The notes beneath the pieces are model-generated. The model saw only the letters and a list, made by a program, of their open reading frames with translations. It searched no databases and was not told the DNA's origin. Below are positions 44,725 through 56,318 of a DNA stretch of 64,000 nucleotides, piece after piece (positions within the stretch are counted from its first letter, which is position 1; each line of letters starts with the position of its first letter). This DNA is from Ottelia alismoides (taxonomy: Eukaryota > Streptophyta > Magnoliopsida > Alismatales > Hydrocharitaceae), in assembly GCA_037367405.1 (NCBI GenBank), contig JAZKJV010000153.1, positions 558,001-622,000 of the forward strand. The letters are read 5' to 3'. Position numbers and translations under genes: made by a program.

Positions 44725-46064
44725 CTAATCTGACATCTGACATACGGGGCCCCTGAATCTGGCCTCTTGGCCGGCAGACGGTTCTGGATCGCAAAACACG
44801 TGGCTTTCGTCAGCACATGATGAAGTGTGGTTCCTCCTCCTCCTCCTGACTGTAGTCCTGTCTCTCAAAGATCGCTGAAGAAGGGGGATGTGCTGCAAAG
44901 CCTCCTGGAGGGCCAGCTGGATGTGAAATCTGTCGATCATGCTCTGGCTGAATTCCTCCTGCTCTCTCTTTTTTGGGTCTTTTTCTTTTTTCTTCCCCTT
45001 CCCCATCTGAAGGGCTCTAGGAAAGGGGATCACAGGGTCCTTCGTAGATGAAGGACTAGGAAAAGGCCTAGACGGCTCGACGGCCGGATCCGCACATACA
45101 TAAATCACCACAGTGGGACCAGAAGAAACTAAACCTTTTCCTTTATTCAAAACAGTGTTCTGAGATACATCAGCATGAGGAAAAACAACATCTCTATCTA
45201 TATGAACACCGGTGGCCTCAGTACCACCTCGGGCTGGCTCTGCAACTGGACGTCTCGCGGTCTCAGTACCGCGGGCTGGCTCGGCTATACTGGTGGCGTC
45301 AGTACCACCTCCTCGAACTGGTGAAGCGGCGGCCTCAGTACCGCCGGTGGAATCAGCATCCTTGGAGGCATCAGTACCACCGTCATCATCTGCGGCCTCA
45401 GTACCGCTCTCCTCCTCCTCATCTGGCGCCCTGGGTGGCTCCTCGCGTCGTCGCTCAGATGAGGCACCGCCTGCTGGTGCTCTACCGCTCCTAAGTGTAA
45501 TAAAATCAGCATCAAATAGATCCGAAGACATATCATCAAATGGATCACTAGGAGTGACATGCTCAGTGTGAACTACCTGCTCAGACTTCCTCTTGAGGCT
45601 ATTGGGGTTTGGCTCTATCTGTGCAGGGATGGCGGCCTTCCCTCTCACCAAGTCCCGCATCTCCTGGCGGAACTCGTCCATCTCCCATCAAAACGTAGCC
45701 TGCTGATCCGTGAGGAGGCGGGCGATGTCATCCAAGGCGGGGCTCTCATGGGAGCCCGACGGGTAGCCTCTCTGGTGCTGAGGCTGTTGGAACTGGTGCT
45801 GCTGGTGCTGAGAGGGGTAGGAGGTAGGATGCTGTTGCTGGTATGGTGGGTGAGCCTGCTGCTCACGTCTCCAAGACTGTCCCTGCTGCTGATAGGGACG
45901 AGGAACGAAGGACGACTGCTGGTGTGACTGGTAGGCTGGGGGCTGCGGCTGCGGCTGGTATCTCTCTGCTGGCCATACTGCCCTCCCTGACCGGATGTCT
46001 GCTGCTAGGGCTGGGTACCTCCACTCCCCCACCTGAATCCGGGATGGTCTCGTCAGATCCCAGG
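44725..46064 (-). pseudogene. gag: El3 Gag C-terminal region
   Basis: Gln/Pro-rich (YQQQGQSWRREQQ) and then acidic. It contains the repeated xGT(E/D)Ax motif and a basic segment before the protease (KGKKKEKDPKKREQEEFSQSMIDRFHIQL). Stops: TAG at 46065-46067 and 46005-46007, both CAG in El1, and a TGA near 45690. No CCHC knuckle. Confidence 0.8.
45211..45407 (-). other. Array of six hairpins in El3 gag-pro
   Basis: Units on plus coordinates: 45211 (GGTGG/CCACC), 45256 (CGCGG/CCGCG), 45292 (GGTGG/CCACC), 45328 (GGCGG/CCGCC), 45364 (GGAGG/CCACC, one mismatch) and 45392 (GCGG/CCGC), all with 8-nt spacers. Four of six keep perfect 5-bp arms. Confidence 0.7.
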
Positions 46065-47730
46065 CTAGGGGCGGTCATACCAAATCCCGTTGACATCCAT
46101 CAACGGCTCTGCATCGTAAGGGGCTGGCGGGAGTACTGCCAGAGGCTGATCCGGCTGGTATACCACCATCTGCATGTCTGGAGATGGTGGGGACTGGTAA
46201 GAGGGCTGCTGCTGCTGGTACGGCTCCGCCTGTACAAGATGAACCTGTCTAGGCTGCTGAAAGGTGCTGGAGCGCTGGGACGAGCTGCTGCTGCCGCCGG
46301 TGTCGCCTCGTGACTGAAGACGGGGATGTGAAGCCGTCTGTGCCTCCTGGAGACACATGAGCTGGGTCTTCATGTCGCTCAAAGTCTGTGCCATCTGCTC
46401 CATCTGCTTGATGCTCTGGCACTGCTTCTTCTCGATCAGCTCCATCCGGTCCAACTTCTCGCTGATGATGCCCATATCCGCAGCGGACGACTCTGCCTGT
46501 ACTGTTGCAACTGCGGAAGAACTGGATGGACCGGCATCGACCCGTGCTATCCGCTGGTACTGCACGGGTCCTGGCTGCTGCTGGGGTCTCCCCTGTGTAT
46601 ACAACCAGGTCTGGGACATCACCATGTAATTCTCGACCATCTCCTCGTAGATAGCCCAGACCTGGTCGTGGTCCTTGGCGAAGTAGGACCCGCCGCAAGA
46701 AGCATTCACCAGGCCCTGGAGCTCTGGTGTCAACCCGCTGAAGAAGCTCTGAACAAGGTTCGGCTTCGAGATGTCGTGGTGCGAGCATCGGTCTGTGAGC
46801 TCTCTAAACCTCTCCCATGCCTCATGAAATTGCTCATTGGGGAGCATGGAGAAGTTGCTGATCAGGGCCCTCGCTGCATTCGTCCGCCTGAGTGGATAGT
46901 ACTTGTTCAAGTACTCGGTGCGGAGCTGCTCCCAGATGTAGACAAACTTCCCCAAATGCTTCAGCCAGGTGGCTGCTCTGTTTGCTAGGGAGAAGGGGAA
47001 GGCGATCATCCTGATCGTGTCCTGGTCCACCTGACGGTCGTGGACAGTGCTGCATATCATCAAGAACTCCTGGAGGTGGAGATGGGGCTCCTCTGTCGCG
47101 AGCCCGTGGAAGCGGGGGAGTAGCTGCAAAGTGTTCGGGGGGAACTTGAAGTCCCCCACGATCGCTGGAAGTACTTCCCAGTGGTGCGTCAGCGTCGATC
47201 CGGGGTTGTGTAACTCCCGCATCGGTCTCGGTGGTCCTCCGGCCGCTCCTGCGGCGGCTGCCGCTGCTGCGACGGCTGCTGCGTCCGCATCATCTGGGAT
47301 CCTCGGTCCCTCTCTCCTCTGCTCTCGCTCTGCTCTCATCTGCTCCATCTCTCTCCTCATGTCGATCATGAACGCTCCCTGATCCCTAAGTTGCTGCTGG
47401 ACGGTCTCTAACGAGGTGATCAGGATGGAGTTGATCGCTCCCTGATCTAGTACGAAGTGCTCAGGCTGACGGGAGTGATCCTCTGAACTGCCGGTCATGA
47501 CGTCTGCAAAATCAAATGAGCCCCAAGTCAGGTGCTGTCAAATCCATCAATCTCTCCTCGGGCTCATGTCGCTCAGGTCTGAAAGAAAGGGGGTCGAGGG
47601 GGAACAGGGCGGAGTCGTACTCGGGCTCGGAGAGCTGGTCTTGGCTCTCGCGGGCCAACCTAGATGATCGGGTAGACGTGCCCGAAAGCGGTGCAGCCAG
47701 AGGCTGCCTAAGAGAGCGTCTACCCATCAT
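46065..47730 (-). pseudogene. gag: El3 Gag N-terminal region
   Basis: The ATG at 47730 starts MMGRRSLRQP, the same start as El4 (MMGRRSLRPT). A frameshift near 47530 separates this from frame 47498-46065, which carries an Ala-rich linker and the retrotransposon gag domain (NRAATWLKHLGKFVYIWEQ, YPLRRTNAARALISNF, CSHHDISKPNLVQSFFSGL). The gag domain is intact and shows what El1 lacks at its left edge. Confidence 0.88.
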
Positions 47731-47905
47731 CTTGATCTGGCGAGTAGTGCGGATGAGATCTGGAGAAACTATGATCAGAATGCAAACCCCCTGTTCACCA
47801 ACGCAACGCGAGCTGAAGACCGTGAAAGTTCGGTCAAATTATCTTGTCAATTTTATTAGGCGAACACACAAGATATCAGAGCGCTTACGTGACCTATTAG
47901 GATAC
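47731..47905 (-). other. Remnant of El3 5' leader with El4 target site
   Basis: This stretch precedes the Gag ATG on the minus strand and contains the leader tail seen in El4 (ACGGTC and GGTGAA elements). GATAC (47901-47905) directly abuts the El4 LTR and should be its target duplication; the partner is outside the window. Confidence 0.6.
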
Positions 47906-50900
47906 TGATGAATCCACATTTCATCATCTTTATTCTATCATTTTGGCACCAAAAACCCTAGCAAATGCCTGTAAATAGCATTAAAATCATCATCTTAGCA
48001 TTCATGCATGTGCATCTAAACAGTGTATAAATTACTGTAATTAAGGCCAAAATTATAGAATAAATAAAGAAAAGAAAAAGAATAAAATATTGTAAATATT
48101 TTATGACCCAAAACCCCCGAGGCCTAGGCATCTTAATGAATAGGTCGACAAGGAATAAAGTAGGGGGAGATAAGGTCAGAAACACAGATAAAATACCTAT
48201 ACTTCCTGTTCATTCTTTATTCATTTTGGCACCTAGTTTTGGTTCCACTTTTTGTACATCAAATAAAGAAACTTTGTACATGAAAGTTGTAGATAATTTC
48301 ATAAAGGAAAATACAAAATTGATTTCACAGAAAAATAATACACAGATAAAAAGTTATGATCTGAATAAAAATCCAGAATCCCAACTTCCCAGACCCGTAT
48401 CTCACAAATAAAAACTCCAAATGCAGCGTACTCACTTTAATTGTATATAGAATAAAATAATCTATCTAATGGCGGTGGTTTCGCATTTGGCGGAGCTACG
48501 GTTTGAAAGTTGAGTTTTGGACCCCTATTGTATACTTGTACTGAATAAAATATTCAATTTATTTTTATTCATTATTTATTCATTTTTATATTTTTATAAT
48601 TTTGTAAATATTACTTATAATATATATGTGCATTAAAATTAAAATAAAATGCAAAGAAAAATAAAAAATAAAAATACTTGTATAAAGACTACATAGATAC
48701 ATTACCTATATATATATACCTATACAAAACATACTTGTATTTTAGTAATTATGCAAAACATATCAATAAAATAAAATAAAAATATATTTATGTGTATAAA
48801 AGTATTTTATAATTTTATAAAATTACAAACAAAATTAAAGAAATTAAAACACACAAAATAAAAATAAAATACTAAACTACATAGGTATTATACCTATATA
48901 GGGTTAAAAAGGCAACTTGTAAAAATAAATCCCATAAAAATAAATAAAAATCAGAATAAAATATTACATAAAATTTTAAGCATTTTTTATTTTATAACCT
49001 TTAATTAATTCGGCCATTTAGTATTTTAAAATGAATTAATAAGAGGTTTTTCCAGGGTTTTTCCTGGTTGGTCCACGTGGACCAACCAGGAGGGGTCAAC
49101 AGTTGACCGCGGTCAACTGGACGCCCTACCCCCCTGTAGCTCCTGCTACCTCGTTTTTTGTCCGCCTTTGCGGATTTTTCGAGGATGCATCTTTCATCTT
49201 CTGGTGATTCCACCTTCTGCAACCTTGATCTGCTATCACCCCTCATGCTCGCCCAGATGATTATTTGGGTTTTCGAGCGTTGAATCAACCTCCGCACCTC
49301 GTTCTTCCCACCGTGACCGTCAACCCCTTAAAACCTCTTCTGAATCCTTTTTGAAAATTCGAACCGCATAATCCAACAAAACCTTCCCCCCTAGACCTTG
49401 CTTGAGTTCCCGGAGGTGACAACTCCAAGGAGCGCTCGTCAGGGCGGTGGACAGGACACTTTTGGGGCGCGTTCCACAACCTCCGGCGACCGCCGTCAAG
49501 GTACCTTTCCCTCGCCCTTTCTGGGCTCGAGGTCGTGTCACTCCCTTAGTTTTTCGCCGTCATTTTATCCCTTGCATTCCCAGCTACATTTTCCCCCGTT
49601 TTTCCATTTCATTCGTGCATCGATTCGCCAAATCGATCACTCGCCGGAGACACCTCCGACCACCGTCACTCTTTGCGTCCACCGCCGCCGCACATCACGC
49701 ATCCCTACGCCTCCGCGAGGTCCAGGCAATTTGCCCTGGACCTTTTCACCATTTCTTGCAGGTCAAAGAGCAGCGAACGCACCTGGAAGGCATTTTGCGA
49801 CCTTCGCCGGAGATACCTGGAGCTGAGAGCTCCGCCGCCTCCGCGCCAGCACCTCGACGCCTCTCCGACGAATTCGAGCCTTCCAGTCCACAGAGTGACC
49901 TCCCAGGAGTCTGCAGCTCCATTTTGGAGCCCATCCACCGCCTGAGGAGCGAGATCGGAGTCAGGGAAGTGCGCCTCCGCCGGTGCTCTTCCCTGTTCTT
50001 CCTCCTCGCTTTTCCACCGTCTGATCGAGCCGCAGCTCCAGATTCTCCACCGACCGTCCGATCAACGCCCTCAGCAGCCGTCGATCTCCTCGCGGAGATT
50101 TAATCCGAAGCGTTGGATCTGAAGGGGTATCGCGGGCCCCGGTGTCGACACGTGGATAAGTGGAGTACGCTCCACCGTCCAATCTTCCGCCGTCGAGGGT
50201 ATTTTGCAGTCAACCCCCGCCATTTTTGAAATTTCTATTCAGTCCAAAAACGTTGTCGTGTAGTTTAAATATTTTGTAATATTTGCATAGAGACCCCCAA
50301 ACTTTGTTTATTTGCATCCAGGTCCTTTGCCACGTCACCTCACGTGACCTGTACACGTGAGGTGTGGGCATTTTGCAGAGGGACCCTCGGTCATTTATGT
50401 ATTTCATTTTAGTCCTAAAACTATCGCAGCACGTGTAAACTTTTTGGATATTTTGCAAGTAGGCCCCCAGGGTTTTGAGATATTACATTTTAGTCCTCGC
50501 CAGGCGCGTGCAAGTCACGCGCCCTGGTGGGAAAATTGCTAGCGTGCCCAGGCGGCTTTTGTAATTGCATTTTGGTGCTAGAAATTAAATATTCAGTTCA
50601 ATATTGTGTGGAAAATTGCGAGTATGCCCCTGGATGTTTTGTATATTTGCATATATGCCCCTGCCAGGCCTTGAAATTTTTGAATGCTTGTTGTAATTAT
50701 TTGAAATATCATTTCAAGCCCAAAAATTCCACAAAATTAGGGTTAAGCTCCTGTCAATTTGAACTTCCACGCCACCATTTTAGTTTTTGATTTTATTTTA
50801 TTTTCATATTTATTAAAAATCAAAAACTTGCTTTTTATGCACTGTCTAGCTTAGAAAATGCCAAAAAAATATTAAAACCTCTCTAAAAATTCCAAAAAAA

Positions 50901-51744
50901 TTACCTAGTGTCTATTTTATCCTATTTTAGTGTCAGTCCAAAAATCATTAAAAATCTCAAAAGAAAAACACTAAAAATTTAAAAACACCCAAAAACTTCA
51001 AAAAATTATATAAAATAGTAGAAAAATCCAAAAATAGCAAACTCAGTTCCTGTTTGTTCTTTATTTTGTTCTTTTTATTTGAAAAATAGTGTGAAAAATT
51101 TTGGTTGCTGTCTGTTAATTTTAACTTGCATTTTATTCACAGCCAGCCCTCTTTCCACTGTTTTGCCTTATTTCAGTCTTTAAAAATACCAAAAACACCT
51201 TGAAAAATCCCCCAAAAATCACAAAAACAGTAAAAAATCCTAAAAATATTAAAAACAATTTATTTCTGAATTTTAGGTTATTTTTGCACATTTTTATAAA
51301 TATTTTAGCTTGTCTTTTATTAGATTGTCTTTACTTTCCAATATTGAAAAAAAATAAAAAATATAAAATATAAAATTATAAAAATCAGAAAATTAAAATC
51401 AAAATACAAAATTAAAAATTAAATTAAATTAAAAAAATTAAAAGCTAAAAACCCACAAAAATTCCTTTTGCTTGATTGCTTAGTGTAGACACATCACACA
51501 CACACTCACTTGAGCACATTCTGTGAATTACCCTGCTTGCTCCCTGTGTTCGAACTCTCTGCATACTTGTCACTATACACCATTTGTGCAGAGTTAAAAA
51601 TAAATTTTAGCTCCACATTAGTTCTAATTCATTGATCTTTAGTGTGGGTTAATTGTTGATTAATTTCAGAATTTGTGTGGTCAAACACCGACTGTTGACT
51701 CGCCTTGTGAGTTGATATAACCACATCGAATTTTGAGATTATCA
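47906..51744 (+). repeat. 5' LTR of El4 (family C, 3839 bp)
   Basis: Starts TGATGAA-7 nt-TTCATCA (47906-47926, inverted repeat) and ends GAGATTATCA. AT-rich until about 49030, then a GC-rich block (49040-50200), then alternating TTTGCA/CCCC modules and inverted repeats (50200-50680), then AT-rich to the end. A perfect 11-bp-arm inverted repeat, CACCTCACGTG-7 nt-CACGTGAGGTG, lies at 50336-50364. ORFs across the GC block (49398-50103) are low-complexity and not called. I could not place a clear TATA box. Confidence 0.88.
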
Positions 51745-51746
51745 AA

Positions 51747-51764
51747 TGGCGCCGTTGCCGGGGA
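51747..51764 (+). promoter_or_regulatory. Primer binding site of El4 (tRNA-Asp)
   Basis: TGGCGCCGTTGCCGGGGA starts two bases after the LTR end and is a full 18-base complement of the plant tRNA-Asp 3' end. It occurs once only, unlike in El2. Confidence 0.92.
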
Positions 51765-53531
51765 GCAACAGCGAGTAGTTCACATTTTGTTTGATTGTGT
51801 GATTGTTTACCATAGCATTATTTTCCATCTCTTACATTTTTGATATATCTTGTTGAGCTATCTGACCGTCTCTTTTCTTGTCTTCTTGCGAGGGACCGCG
51901 GAGTAAGGCGGATTGCTTAGGTGATTCGGAGCACCCTTGGGAAGCGGAGCCGGCCTTCTTAGGTCATGCCGACAGGAGAGAGCGGGTGGAGTGAGGGAGA
52001 GTGATTAGATTAGCTTACATTTATTTTTGTGAGAGAGAGACTATTAATTTGTAATAATACAGGTACACTTGGACTTGGACACTCAGACTATCGGGCCTAA
52101 TTTCCGGGTGTTTGTTCACCCGGGGGCTCACCGCGGATTTTATCGCGTTTTTCATCGCCGTCATTTTCCGGTTTTGTTTTCATTTTTCACTTTCTTTTGT
52201 GGATTGAGCTCTTAGTTCTAGGTCCTGCTTGACTCGATTAGAATAGGTCCAAACACCTAATCATCTTTGCATGCTCCTGTAGATTCGTATTTGGACTTAG
52301 ACTAATTAAACAGTTAGCTAGTCGCTTCCGATCCACGCACCGCGAGCTCACACCCGAACAAGCGCTTTCTCCTAACTCAAATGTGTTGAGCAGAGGAGGG
52401 GTGAGCCTAGACCGGACACTCGGATTAGGAGTTAATAGTTAACTTGTGGTTCTTCACGCTAGCAGTTGCCTGATCTAGGACGATTTCCGCTTGCATATCG
52501 CCATATAGCTTAGGTTTAAAAATTCTGCTTTGCATCCCGCATGGAGAGAGCTGGGATTCCGCTGTAAGTCTTCTTACTTTGCACGCATCATCTAAGCACA
52601 AAGGTGAGATTTCCACCTTGGTGTCGACTTGCACGGCTTTTCCGACTCTATTCTCCTCTGTTTTTGGAACAAAGTAGGATAAAGGAAAAATACAAAAACC
52701 GTTAGGCGCTTGTTTGAATCTACTCAAAAGAAGCGATAACACCAAAAAAATTAAAAAAGGGATTGCTAAAGAAAACTTGACCAAAATAAAATCGGTAATT
52801 GGATTCATTGCTTGGGGAAAGTAACACCCTCACTTGTCTTCAGGTTGCATGGGAAGGTTTCCTTCCAAGTGAGATGAGCGCTTCGTAAGGATTAGAGCCA
52901 AAAACCCAACTTGTGGCTGCCTTGTGTATCGCCTGGATTTCCGAAGTATTGACGCTACTATCGTACGTAGTCGAGTAGGGCTTGGTCGCCATTGGTGACT
53001 CACTGTTGTGTGAGCACCGACCTTGTCCGAAGTACCGAGCTTAGGCCACGCCTTCACGGGTGTGTTTGTCTCACCGGCTGCGTCCGAGTAGGACCTTGTA
53101 CACTCACGGGTGATTCCGTTGCGAGCGAGGTCCGAAGTATCGGTTTCGCCTATCGGCTTCCTCCCTCTTTCTTTGGCTGAGTAGGGATCCAGGAAGGGTT
53201 ACAAGGACCTTAAAGAGCGCAAGTTACAGGTTACACAGGAGGAGGACAAGTACGGGGACACTTTCCTGGCAGTACTCTCGCTCCTATAGGCGTAGCGTTC
53301 TAAGGACTCGTGATAAGATAAATACCTGAAAACAAGCTAAAAATTGACAAGATAAAAGCCGAACCTTCACGGCTTCACGAGTTGAGTTGGTGAATTCACC
53401 CTTGCTTTGCGTTTGATTGCTAGATTTATTTAGGTCAAGATCAAAAACACCGCACAATTGTGCGCAATTTTGTTGCATATCATCTTCTCCTTCTTCTCTT
53501 GCATTATCCCCCCTCTTCTCGAATAATCAAG
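51765..53531 (+). other. El4 untranslated leader
   Basis: 1.77 kb without a convincing ORF. It contains the conserved leader block (52531-52590) with CTGTAAGT at 52562-52569, and GAGTTGGTGAA at 53383-53393, both shared with El2. Several short repeats of CCGAAGTA and GTCCGA occur in 52935-53140, where the sequence looks partly repetitive. The ATG chosen for Gag is at 53532, matching the El3 start. Confidence 0.5.
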
Positions 53532-54687
53532 ATGATGGGACGGAGATCTCTTAGGCCGACTTTGTCGGCACCGCTATCTAGCACTCCTCCTTACTCATCT
53601 AGGAATGTCTCGGAGAGTCCGCTCTCCGAGCCCGAGTTCACATCCACCCTGTTCCCCCTCGACCACCCTTCCCATTCTCCTTCTCTCAGTCCAATTGTGT
53701 CAGAATTTAGTGCATCACAGAGTTCCGCTCATTCGACAGCACCTGAGATGGCCTCTTTTGCTTTTTCAGAAAATCCAGCAATGGCAGACAGAGGCGAGCA
53801 CCCAGATGACCACGATCACCCTCCGTTCATAATCGATCAAGTGGCCATCAACAATTCCTTGCTAGCGTCCCTGGAGAATATGCAGAGACAGATCCGTGAC
53901 CAGGGAACATTCATGGGTGACCTGATGAGAGAGATAGCACAGCTGAGAGAAAACCGACCTGGGGGCGGTGGCGGAGGTGGAGGAGGAGGACCTGATGCAG
54001 GAGGAGGCGATCCAGACGCTGAGCGACCGCCACAGACTATCATGAGGGAACTGCACAACCCAGCTGCATCCCTCACTCACCGGTGGATCAGACTCCCGCC
54101 CATCCACGGAGACTTCGAGCTTCGGCACCACACGATTCAGCTGTTACCCAAGTTTCACGGGTTGCCGACCGAAGAGCCGCACCACCACCTCCAAGAGTTT
54201 AAAATGATTTTGCAGTACCATCCATGATCGGTTGATAACCGAGGACACCATTAAGATGATCGCCTTCCCATTCTCATTGGTTGATAGAGCCGCATATTGG
54301 CTCAAGCATTTAGGGCGATTCGTCGATACTTGGGCAGATCTCCGGACCGCATATTTGAAGAAATACTATCCTCTCGGTCGGACCAACGCAGCTCGAGCCA
54401 TGATCAGCAACTTTGTCATGATCCCAAATGAACAGTTCCACGAAGCATGGGATCGATTCAGAGAGCTCATCGACCGGTGTCCGCACCATGATATCTCCAA
54501 GCCCAATCTCGTACAGAGTTTCTTCTGTGGGCTGACACCGGAGCTGCAGGGGCTTGTAAACGCCTCTTGCGGTGGGTCCTATTTCTCCAAGGGAGAAGAC
54601 GACGTCTGGGCCATCTACGAAGGCATGGCAGAAAACTCCACAGTGATGACCCAGGCCCGAGTCTATACTCAGCAGAAGCCCCCGTAA
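53532..54687 (+). pseudogene. gag: El4 Gag N-terminal part, one-base frameshift at 54206-54210
   Basis: MMGRRSLRPT start, a Ser/Pro-rich region, a Gly-rich linker (53960-53995), and the gag domain split at 54227. At about 54207 a T run is one base longer than in El1, shifting ICSTVHDR into a stop. The domain continues in the next frame from 54232 (KMIAFPFSLVDRAAYWLKHLG, YPLGRTNAARAMISNF, CPHHDISKPN). A stop at 54687 follows another frame change. Confidence 0.85.
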
Positions 54688-56318
54688 GGAGCAGGATCAA
54701 TTCCAGAGGATCGCACGCATCGATGCCGGTCCCAATACAACGTCGGTAGCCGCAACCCAAGCCGAATCAGCAGCAGCCAACATGGGCATCATTAGTGAAA
54801 AGTTGGACCGCATGGAGATCCTGGAAAAGAAGCAGAACCAAGGTCTAGCCCAGATGGACCTTCTCACCAAAACCATGAGTGACCTGAAGACTCAAATTCT
54901 ATGTATTCAGGAGGCACAAGCCCATTCCCAACAGCCTCCCAGGTCACAGGTTGCTTCCAGCAGCAGCAATCCCAACTAGGCCTCTACCTCATACCGCCAG
55001 GTGAACCATATCCAGGCGGAGCCGGTTCCATTGCTACAATACCATTCAGAGCAACCGGCATCTTCGGACACGCAGATGGTGGTCTATCAGCCGGAGAGAC
55101 ACTGGCAGTTCTTCCTCCACCTTCCTTTGAGCAGGAACCATTGATGGAAGTCAATGGGATTTGGTACGACCGGTACCCTCAGCCCGCAATTCGTAGGGAT
55201 CACCCCGGATTCCGTTGGGGTAATGGTGGATCCTCGTCCCAGCAGCATCCTCTTGCCCAAGGACAGCAGAACAGCCAGCCGACACAGCAGCAACAACCCC
55301 AGTATGCCCATCAGTAACAATACCAGAGTGGTCCTCGTCCATCCTATCAGGGACAGCAGTGGAGGCAGCGACAGCCGCCTCAGCAGTCTTATCACCAGCC
55401 TTCCCCCCAGTATCAGCAGCAACATCAGCAGCAGCAGCCCCATTTCCAGCAGGGACAGACATCCGGTTCTCAGGGTCCAGCCTATGAGAACCCAACCCTC
55501 GATGATCTTGCCCGCTTGCTATCTGAACAGCGAGCATCTTTCAGGCAAGAAATGGATGAATTCCGGCAGGAGATGCGGGATATCATCAAAGGCAAAGCCG
55601 CCATACCTGCTCAGATCAAACCTAACCCTAATAATCTAAAAAGAAAATCTGAGCAGGTAGAGTTCACAGAGGATACCTCTCCTAGTGACTATTTGAGTGA
55701 CATGTCTTATTCCTATTATAATGCTGATTTTGTTACTACTAGGAGCGGTAGGATGCCAGCCGGCGGCGCCTCTTCTGAGCGACAGCCAGATGCAGGATCA
55801 GGAGCGCCAGAGGAGCAGAGGAGCGGTGCGGATGCCGCCCATGATGATGTTGAAGACGGTGGTGCTGATGCCACCAATGATGGAGTCCAGGACGACGGTG
55901 CTGATGCCGTCGTGATACCAGATACAGACGGTGGTGCTGATGCCACCATTTTGGATGCTGAACCAGAGCGCGGTGCTGATGCCGCGAAGACCGGTGCTAG
56001 TGGTGGTGCTGAAGCCACCACATCTACTTTTGTCGAGCCATCAACTGTGATGTTACCACATTTTGTACCTAGAGACTGTGGGAACAAAAACAAAAACAAA
56101 AATAAGAATAAAGGAAAGGTTTCTGTTCAAATTGCAGATCCATATGTGGTGAATGATGATTATTGTATGGATTCTCCATCTTCACAGGCACAGGGACCGA
56201 TTCCTAGTCCTCCATCTGAGGAGGCCCCTACCATCCCCTTTCCCGAAGCACTCCGCCGGGGGAAGGGGAATAAGAAAGAAATCCAAAAAAGAATCAGTAG
56301 GTAGAGTTCGGCGACCAG
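54688..56318 (+). pseudogene. gag: El4 Gag C-terminal region
   Basis: This region is broken into frames by stops near 54977 and 55315 (CAG-like context) and by shifts. Features: coiled-coil-like helix (GIISEKLDRMEILEKKQNQG), Gln-rich part (55250-55460), LLSEQRASFRQEMDEFRQEM, acidic part with xG(A)DAx repeats (55823-56019), then a Lys/Asn run (NKNKNKNKNKG, 56082-56115). A one-base loss near 56290 moves the frame before MIDRFHIQL. Confidence 0.8.
55823..56019 (+). other. Array of six covarying hairpins in El4 gag-pro
   Basis: Units: 55823-55838 (GCGG/CCGC), 55858-55875 (GGTGG/CCACC), 55892-55913 (ACGACGG/CCGTCGT, perfect 7-bp stem), 55930-55947 (GGTGG/CCACC), 55969-55986 (CGCGG/CCGCG) and 56002-56019 (GGTGG/CCACC). 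Loops are TGCTGATG, TGCTGAAG or TGCGGATG, all 8 nt. The encoded peptide is xGADAx, where El1 has xGTEAx, so the protein changed while the base pairing stayed. Confidence 0.78.

Larger units (their letters stand above)
35155..47905 (-). mobile_element. El3: Athila-type retrotransposon on minus strand, 5' end displaced by El4
   Basis: Read on the minus strand from 47905 to 35155: short 5' leader, gag, protease, RT, RNase H, integrase, 3' UTR, 3' LTR. It is the closest relative of El1 and shares its LTR family, hairpin arrays and the frame offset after protease. El4 is inserted in the leader 171 bases upstream of the Gag ATG; the missing 5' LTR and primer site should lie beyond the window. The coding region has at least six disabling changes. 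Confidence 0.9.
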
